A DNA stretch of 18,690 nucleotides, taken from Syntrophomonas sp. GTDB lineage: Bacteria; Bacillota; Syntrophomonadia; Syntrophomonadales; Syntrophomonadaceae. Shown piece after piece: positions 13,531 to 18,690 of the stretch (its first letter is position 1; each line of letters begins with the position of its first letter). A program made the position numbers and the translations under genes. The stretch spans positions 1 through 18,690 of the forward strand of contig PWPP01000034.1 in assembly GCA_003558625.1 (NCBI GenBank). Reading direction: 5' to 3'. The notes below the pieces were generated by a model, which did no database searches, was not told the origin of the DNA, and saw only the letters and a list, made by a program, of their open reading frames with translations.

Positions 13531-15050
13531 AGAGAAGAGCGCTGATCAGTGTTTCAGATAAAAGTGGAATCACGGATTTTGCCCGGGGCTTGGAAGAGCT
13601 GGGCTATGAGATTATTTCTACCGGGGGAACCTTCCAGGTATTGCAGGAAGCCGGTGTTACCGTAAAACCCGTAAGTCAGGTAACCGGTTTTCCGGAAATA
13701 TTAGATGGCAGGGTAAAAACCCTGCATCCCAATATCCACGGGGGGATTTTGGCCCGCAGGATCCCCGGGCACTTACAGGAGCTGGATGCAAACCAAATTG
13801 GGCTCATTGATGTGGTAGTGGTGAATCTCTATCCATTTAAGGAAACGATTAGCCACAAGGATGTAACCCTGGAAGAAGCCATTGAAAATATTGATATCGG
13901 CGGTCCGGCAATGGTCCGAGCGGCAGCGAAAAACTACCGGGATGTGGTCATTGTCGTCAAGCCTGAATTCTATAACCAGGTATTGCTGGAGCTGCAAAAG
14001 GGCGGGACCTTCAATCCTGATTTACGAATGCGGTTGGCCCGGGTGGCTTTCAGTCATACCGCAACGTATGACCTTATGATTGCAGGGTATTTAGACCGGA
14101 TCACGGGCGAGCAATTCCCGGAACAATTCATGCTGGCCGGAGAGAAAGTCTATCCCTTGCGCTATGGAGAGAACCCCCATCAACAGGCTTGTTTTTACCG
14201 TGATCTTATGCCCGGATCGGCCAAGGGCCTGGCTGATGCGGCACAGTTAAACGGCAAGGAGCTGTCTTATAATAATATTATTGATGCGGAAGCGGCCTGG
14301 GAACTGGCCAAAGAATTGCCACCCGCGGCCTGTGTAATCATCAAACATACCAATCCCTGTGGTGTGGCCATAGGAGAACGGTCTGACCTGGTATTTGAAA
14401 AGGCCTTTGCCGCAGATCCCATTTCCGCTTTTGGGGGGGTCATTGCTTTTAACCAGGCCGTTGATCTTGCGGCTGCACGCAAGATGGCGGAACACTTTAT
14501 CGAAGTGGTTATAGCCCCGGGATATGACCGGGAAGCCTTGGACTTGTTGCGGCATAAGAAAAACCTCAGATTATTGGAACTACCCCTGGTTTTTTCCCGG
14601 GAACTACAGGTGAAGTCGGTGGCAGGAGGCATTTTGGTGCAGGAAAAAGACCAGATTGAATTGCAGCAGGAACATTTAGAGGTGGTTACCCGGGCGCAGC
14701 CGACCCGGGAAGAAATGCAGCAGCTGCTGTTGGCACAAATAATCGTTAAACACGTGAAATCTAATGGCATTGTAGTGGCCCGGGACAATGTGACCCTGGG
14801 CATTGGAGCCGGCCAGATGAACCGGGTGGGGGCAGCCCGCCTGGCTTTGGTGTTGGAACAGTATGCGGGCGGGGTTATGGCATCTGACGCTTTTTTCCCC
14901 TTTGCGGATACGGTTGAACTGGCAGCCGCCAAAGGCATAAAAGCGATAATCCAGCCCGGGGGTTCTATCCGGGATGAAGAGGTCATAGAGGCCTGCAACC
15001 GCCATGGGCTCTCCATGGTCTTTACCGGCATCCGTCATTTTAAACACTAG
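13527..15050 (+). CDS. purH: Bifunctional AICAR formyltransferase / IMP cyclohydrolase
   Basis: The 507-residue protein performs the last two steps to IMP. The N-terminal cyclohydrolase domain (about 1-195) shows ALISVSDKSG (5-14), STGGT (31-35), GRVKTLHPNIHGG (61-73) and the NLYPF segment (100-104). The C-terminal formyltransferase domain carries LRYGENPHQ (211-219) and the catalytic Lys273-His274 in IIKHTNPCG, ending in DGIRHF-like FTGIRHFKH. The start is GTG, overlapping the purN stop (GTGA), with GGAGGTGGGAGAAAG before it. Length is normal for the family (about 510). Confidence 0.97.
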   Translation: MKRRALISVSDKSGITDFARGLEELGYEIISTGGTFQVLQEAGVTVKPVSQVTGFPEILDGRVKTLHPNIHGGILARRIPGHLQELDANQIGLIDVVVVNLYPFKETISHKDVTLEEAIENIDIGGPAMVRAAAKNYRDVVIVVKPEFYNQVLLELQKGGTFNPDLRMRLARVAFSHTATYDLMIAGYLDRITGEQFPEQFMLAGEKVYPLRYGENPHQQACFYRDLMPGSAKGLADAAQLNGKELSYNNIIDAEAAWELAKELPPAACVIIKHTNPCGVAIGERSDLVFEKAFAADPISAFGGVIAFNQAVDLAAARKMAEHFIEVVIAPGYDREALDLLRHKKNLRLLELPLVFSRELQVKSVAGGILVQEKDQIELQQEHLEVVTRAQPTREEMQQLLLAQIIVKHVKSNGIVVARDNVTLGIGAGQMNRVGAARLALVLEQYAGGVMASDAFFPFADTVELAAAKGIKAIIQPGGSIRDEEVIEACNRHGLSMVFTGIRHFKH

Positions 15051-15065
15051 CAAGGGAGGAACATG

Positions 15066-16343
15066 ATGGCAAAAAATGTTTTACTGATCGGCCAGGGAGG
15101 AAGAGAGCATGCCCTGGCCTGGAAACTACACCAGAGCCCTAAACTGGCAAAACTATATGCCGCTCCGGGCAATCCAGGGATTGCCGAGTTCGCAGAATGT
15201 GTGGATATTGCGGTTACCGATATTGAAGGGTTATTGGCTTTTGCCCGGAAAAACCAGATTGATTTAACGGTAGTGGGGCCTGAAATACCCTTGATGTTAG
15301 GCGTAGCCGACCGGTTTGCCGCTGAAGGCCTGGCAGTTTTTGGACCTACCGCCGGAGCGGCGCAATTGGAAGGAAGCAAGGTTTTTTCCAAGGGATTATT
15401 CGAAAAATATCAAATTCCCACAGCCGGCCATGGAGCATTTGAGGAATCAAAAGCAGCGAAAGCCTATGTCAGAAAATGTACTCCTGATCATACCCCGGTG
15501 GTGGTAAAAGCGGACGGCTTAGCGGCCGGGAAAGGTGTAATCATCGCCCAGGGTTGGGAAGAAGCGGATGCCGCCATTGATTATATAATGGAAGAAAAAG
15601 CCTTTGGGGAAGCCGGCAACCGCCTGGTTATTGAGGAGTTCCTGGAGGGGGAAGAACTAAGCTTTTTTGCGATAAGTGACGGAAGTCATTTTATTCCCCT
15701 GCTTTCTGCCCAGGATTATAAGAGAATTTTTGATAATGATGAAGGTCCGAATACCGGAGGTATGGGAGCATATACGTCACCACCTGTTTATACCCCGCAG
15801 CTGCATGATCAAATCATGGAACAGATTATCGCACCGGTGGTGGCAGCGATGAAAGAGGAAGGGCTTCCTTACCTGGGCGTACTGTATGCGGGTTTAATGA
15901 TCACTCCAAAGGGGCCTAAGGTCTTGGAATTTAATGCGCGTTTTGGTGATCCTGAAACCCAGGTGTTGATGCCGGTCATTGAAACCGATTTGATTGATAT
16001 ATTGGAAGGGGCCGTAGAAGGAACGTTAGACCAGCTGCAGATTGAAATATCTAAGCAGGCATGCGTTTGCGTGGTTATTTCATCTCCGGGCTATCCCGGA
16101 ACATACCACACCGGTTATGAAATCCAAGGACTGGATCAACTAAGCCCCGACATCCTGGTATTCCATGCCGGTACCAGAACAATAGGAGATAAACTGGTAA
16201 CCGGTGGAGGCAGGGTGTTGAACCTGGTAGCGCGGGGGGAAGATATAAAGGCAGCCCGGGAAAAAGTATATGCCGAAATTGGAAAAGTCAACTTTACCGG
16301 TATGCATTACCGAAAAGACATTGCCCGCAGAGCCTTAACCTAA
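15066..16343 (+). CDS. purD: Phosphoribosylamine-glycine ligase (GAR synthetase)
   Basis: The 425-residue ATP-grasp enzyme joins phosphoribosylamine and glycine. Features are the N-terminal VLLIGQGGREHALAWKL (5-21), the ATP-grasp stretch PVVVKADGLAAGKGV, 'NTGGMGAYTSPP' and 'LEFNARFGDPETQ'. Two ATG codons lie in tandem at 15063 and 15066. GGAGG ends 3 bases before the first and 6 before the second, so the second is preferred, with little effect on the protein. It ends the purine genes. No terminator follows; the next ribosome binding site (AAAGGAGG) overlaps the region right after the stop, so transcription may continue. Confidence 0.96.
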   Translation: MAKNVLLIGQGGREHALAWKLHQSPKLAKLYAAPGNPGIAEFAECVDIAVTDIEGLLAFARKNQIDLTVVGPEIPLMLGVADRFAAEGLAVFGPTAGAAQLEGSKVFSKGLFEKYQIPTAGHGAFEESKAAKAYVRKCTPDHTPVVVKADGLAAGKGVIIAQGWEEADAAIDYIMEEKAFGEAGNRLVIEEFLEGEELSFFAISDGSHFIPLLSAQDYKRIFDNDEGPNTGGMGAYTSPPVYTPQLHDQIMEQIIAPVVAAMKEEGLPYLGVLYAGLMITPKGPKVLEFNARFGDPETQVLMPVIETDLIDILEGAVEGTLDQLQIEISKQACVCVVISSPGYPGTYHTGYEIQGLDQLSPDILVFHAGTRTIGDKLVTGGGRVLNLVARGEDIKAAREKVYAEIGKVNFTGMHYRKDIARRALT

Positions 16344-16361
16344 AAGGAGGCATTTTAATTC

Positions 16362-16895
16362 GTGGAAATCAGCAAGACACCGCTGTTTAGAGTGTTTCTT
16401 GTGGCTGTTGTTATAGCAGCGCTTTTATTCATGCCGGCCCGGGAGTTTTTGAAAATAACATTTATTTTGGCAATTCCGGCGATTATTATCATCGGTTTTA
16501 TGTTGCGCCAAAAAAAATATTCCTTCACCTGGCTTTTCTCCCTGGTTTTGGTGCTGGGAATCGGTGCTTTTTACATCTATAATTTAACTGTGTTGCCCGA
16601 TCGAATTGAAGCCCGCAGGATTATCAGCGAAGGCAGTGCTTTAATGGCTGAAGGACGTTTTGACGAAGCGCGGGAGCAGTTTGTAAGGCTGGAAGTGATC
16701 GGACGGGAAGAAAAAATGAAGCAAAAACTGGAAGAAGTGGAGCAGGAACAACAAGCTCGGCAGCAGTTCGATCTGGCCCGGGAATGGATGGCCCGGGGAG
16801 AGAATCAAACCGCCCTGGAGATCCTTGAGAAGATCCCTCCAAATACCCGGGCATCTTCCGAGGCGCAAAAGCTGCTGCGGGAAGTGAGAGAGTAG
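16362..16895 (+). CDS. Membrane protein with three TM segments and TPR-like cytosolic or external tail
   Basis: The 177-residue protein starts at GTG 16362, eleven bases after AAAGGAGG. Three hydrophobic segments (about residues 9-24, 31-47 and 55-73) are followed by a hydrophilic, Glu/Arg/Gln-rich helical tail. Within the tail, residues 83-111 (EARRIISEGSALMAEGRFDE, then AREQF) and 137-160 (LAREWMARGENQTALEILEK) have the length and spacing of tetratricopeptide-like repeats, with a coiled-coil-like stretch between them. I do not recognise a specific family. It follows purD by 18 bases on the same strand and may be co-transcribed, but nothing ties it to purine synthesis. Confidence 0.72.
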   Translation: MEISKTPLFRVFLVAVVIAALLFMPAREFLKITFILAIPAIIIIGFMLRQKKYSFTWLFSLVLVLGIGAFYIYNLTVLPDRIEARRIISEGSALMAEGRFDEAREQFVRLEVIGREEKMKQKLEEVEQEQQARQQFDLAREWMARGENQTALEILEKIPPNTRASSEAQKLLREVRE

Positions 16896-16968
16896 GAGAG
16901 GCAACCCTGACAGCAGCAGGCGTTCCAATCCCCTGAAAAAATGGTAACAATAACAAGGGGACATTTTT

Positions 16969-17646
16969 ATGGTTTGGAAGAAAGGGTTAACCCTTAAAGA
17001 TCTTAAAGCGCACCACTTAATTCAAAAGTATATGGTCCTGGGTAACATGTATATCGGTCATATCGGAGCCATAGAACACAATATAGAGCATGCAGAATTA
17101 ACGGCTTCTATATGTTATGACATACTCGATTCATTAGGCTATCCCCGAAGGGAAGCAGAACTGGCAGCAATTGCAGGGTATCTCCATGATATCGGCAATC
17201 TGGTTAACCGCGACGGCCATGGCATGTCCGGTGCCATTATCGGTTTTCATCTATTGCTGGAACTGGGCATGGATCCCGCAGAAATAGCACTGGTTTTAGG
17301 TGCAATAGGCAATCATGAAGAACAGGCCGAAGGAGAGGCGGTTAATAACCTTGCTGCTGCTTTGATATTAGCGGATAAATCAGACGTGCACCGTTCCCGG
17401 GTACGCAAAGAGGATGTGGCCGAGTTTACCCCCCGGGACCGGGTGAATTATGCAGTCACCAGCTCGGTATTAATTGTGGATCCTGATACGCGCAAGATTA
17501 CTTTGAAAATGGAAATCAATACCGAGGTTAGTTCAGTCATGGGATACTTCGATATATTTTTAACCAAGATGGTCATGTGCCATCGTGCTGCAGAACACCT
17601 CTACTGCCATTTCGAACTGATCATTAATGACACCAGACTGCTGTAA
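16969..17646 (+). CDS. HD-domain metal-dependent phosphohydrolase
   Basis: The 225-residue soluble protein contains an HD domain with the usual order of metal ligands: His41 in NIEHAELTA, His73-Asp74 in YLHDIGNLVN, His94 and His116 in the following helices, and Asp136 in LILADKSDVHR. HD proteins of this kind act on phosphate esters such as nucleotides or cyclic nucleotides; the substrate cannot be read from the sequence. The ATG follows AAGGGG by 8 bases. It lies between the pur genes and hisZ, so a nucleotide-related role is conceivable but unsupported. No strong terminator follows. Confidence 0.82.
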   Translation: MVWKKGLTLKDLKAHHLIQKYMVLGNMYIGHIGAIEHNIEHAELTASICYDILDSLGYPRREAELAAIAGYLHDIGNLVNRDGHGMSGAIIGFHLLLELGMDPAEIALVLGAIGNHEEQAEGEAVNNLAAALILADKSDVHRSRVRKEDVAEFTPRDRVNYAVTSSVLIVDPDTRKITLKMEINTEVSSVMGYFDIFLTKMVMCHRAAEHLYCHFELIINDTRLL

Positions 17647-17787
17647 AAAAGATAAAGGCCATCATTGCCGGGCCATAGCAGCGTTACCCTTATGAAAGGA
17701 TGATTCAAAGGTACAGCAGCAAAGTAGCCTCCACATAGAAAAGCACAAACCGGGCCGCACACTATAAATACATAAGGGGTTGCAATT

Positions 17788-18690
17788 ATGAAAAACAAAA
17801 AAATACCTAAAGGATTAAGGGATTTATTGCCGGAAGAAGTGAAAATAAAAAGAAGAATAGAGGAAAAAATAAAAAATGTATTTCAGAGTTTTGGTTATGA
17901 TGAAGTGATTACTCCCACCTTTGAATATCTGGAGGTTGCCAGTAAAGGGGCCGGCGGGAAATCCCTGGATGAGCTGTTTTTATTCCTGGACCGGGAAGGA
18001 GGCATCTTATCCCTGCGACCGGAAATTACGGCATCTATTGCCCGGCTGACGGCTACCCATCTCAAGGAAGCTGATTTTCCCCGGCGGCTCTATTATATCG
18101 CCAATGTTTTCCGGCATATTGAACCTCACCAGGCGCAATACCGAGAGTTTTGGCAATCTGGGATAGAGCTCCTGGGTGTATCCGGGGAATGGGCTGACGC
18201 CGAGGTCATCACCATTGCAGTTAAAACACTGCGGGAATTGGGCCTGGACCAGTTCAAAATCAGCATTAATCAGATTGCAATTTTTAATAGCATTTTAAAT
18301 GAAATTGATTTAAGCCAGGATGATAAATGGCTGATCAGGGATTTGGTGGAAAGAAAAGATCTGGTGGCTTTGGGAGGGTTTTTGGAGACCATACCCCTGC
18401 CAGACGAAATTAAGATGACGATAAAGCGCTTGCCGGTACTGCACGGGGGGCTCGAAATCCTTGACAAGATGCCATATTTGCAAAAAAACCGGGGAGCTTG
18501 TGAAGCTGCCGAAGAGATTATCCGGGTATATGATACGTTAAAACTTTTTGGGGTAGCAGATAGCATCGTATTGGATATGGGGGTTTTACGCGGTCTGGAT
18601 TATTATACTGGTCTGGTATTTGAAGGGTATTCCCCGGATCTTGGCTATGGCCTCTTAGGCGGGGGCAGGTACAATAAACTGGTGGGACAA
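17788..18690 (+). CDS. hisZ: ATP phosphoribosyltransferase regulatory subunit HisZ, cut by the window edge
   Basis: The frame opens with ATG 17788, 8 bases after AAGGGG, and stays open to the end of the window (301 codons). The sequence is a class II HisRS-like fold: IPKGLRDLLPEE (6-17), GGILSLRPEITASIARLTA (71-89), a motif-2-like segment around 102-127 (VFRHIEPHQAQYREFWQSGIE), GLDYYTG and, at the edge, GGGRYNKLVGQ. LRPEITASIAR without the 'PEGT' of true histidyl-tRNA synthetases favours HisZ, which pairs with a short HisG to form ATP phosphoribosyltransferase, the first and PRPP-consuming step of histidine synthesis. A divergent HisS is the main alternative. hisG would be expected just to the right. 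Confidence 0.83.
   Translation, partial: MKNKKIPKGLRDLLPEEVKIKRRIEEKIKNVFQSFGYDEVITPTFEYLEVASKGAGGKSLDELFLFLDREGGILSLRPEITASIARLTATHLKEADFPRRLYYIANVFRHIEPHQAQYREFWQSGIELLGVSGEWADAEVITIAVKTLRELGLDQFKISINQIAIFNSILNEIDLSQDDKWLIRDLVERKDLVALGGFLETIPLPDEIKMTIKRLPVLHGGLEILDKMPYLQKNRGACEAAEEIIRVYDTLKLFGVADSIVLDMGVLRGLDYYTGLVFEGYSPDLGYGLLGGGRYNKLVGQ

Noticed and set aside
17647..17787. T-box leader or terminator before hisZ
   Set aside because: The T-box sequence AGGGTGGNACCGCG is absent. A CTGCT/AGCAG pairing with GGCC repeats exists but has no uridine tract.
1..18690. CRISPR arrays, insertion sequences, rRNA or tRNA genes
   Set aside because: No regularly spaced repeats, transposase-like ORFs, terminal inverted repeats or tRNA/rRNA signatures were seen on either strand.

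Overview
The window looks like a chromosomal segment of a spore-forming, low-to-mid-GC Firmicute, most likely in the class Clostridia. Pointers are strong AGGAGG-type ribosome binding sites, frequent GTG/TTG starts, an agr-type peptide quorum-sensing locus, a GerMN-domain lipoprotein, LiaF/PspC-type envelope-stress membrane proteins, a Bacillus-like purine operon order and a hisZ gene. The species cannot be named from the sequence alone.

Positions 1-3666 are on the minus strand. Read 5' to 3', this side holds a PspC-domain membrane protein, a LiaF-like membrane protein whose C-terminal end is displaced by an apparent one-base frameshift, a GerMN-domain lipoprotein with a strong intrinsic terminator, and an agr-like cassette. 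The cassette consists of an unidentified multi-spanning membrane protein, AgrB, a 43-residue AgrD autoinducer precursor, and the start of another membrane protein that runs off the left edge.

Positions 3774-18690 are on the plus strand. A second LiaF-like protein is divergent from the pspC gene and shares a short promoter region with it that carries a perfect inverted repeat. After it comes a sigma-A promoter and a ykkC-family leader RNA, assigned here as a PRPP riboswitch. The leader precedes an almost complete de novo IMP operon: purE, purB, a purC-purS fusion, purQ, purL, purF, purM, purN, purH and purD. The genes are tightly spaced, with many 4-base overlaps. Together they encode the steps from PRPP to IMP, plus adenylosuccinate lyase, which also acts in AMP synthesis. 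purK is absent, and PurS is not a separate gene but is fused to PurC.

Two genes of unassigned role follow purD: a membrane protein with a TPR-like tail and an HD-domain hydrolase. The right edge cuts hisZ, the regulatory subunit of ATP phosphoribosyltransferase, an enzyme that also consumes PRPP.

The points most worth following are the agrD peptide gene with its predicted CWFTH ring, the PRPP-type riboswitch without a guanine aptamer, the PurC-PurS fusion with a possible internal start, and the frameshifted LiaF-like gene. None amounts to a clearly new system, but several are easily missed by automatic annotation.
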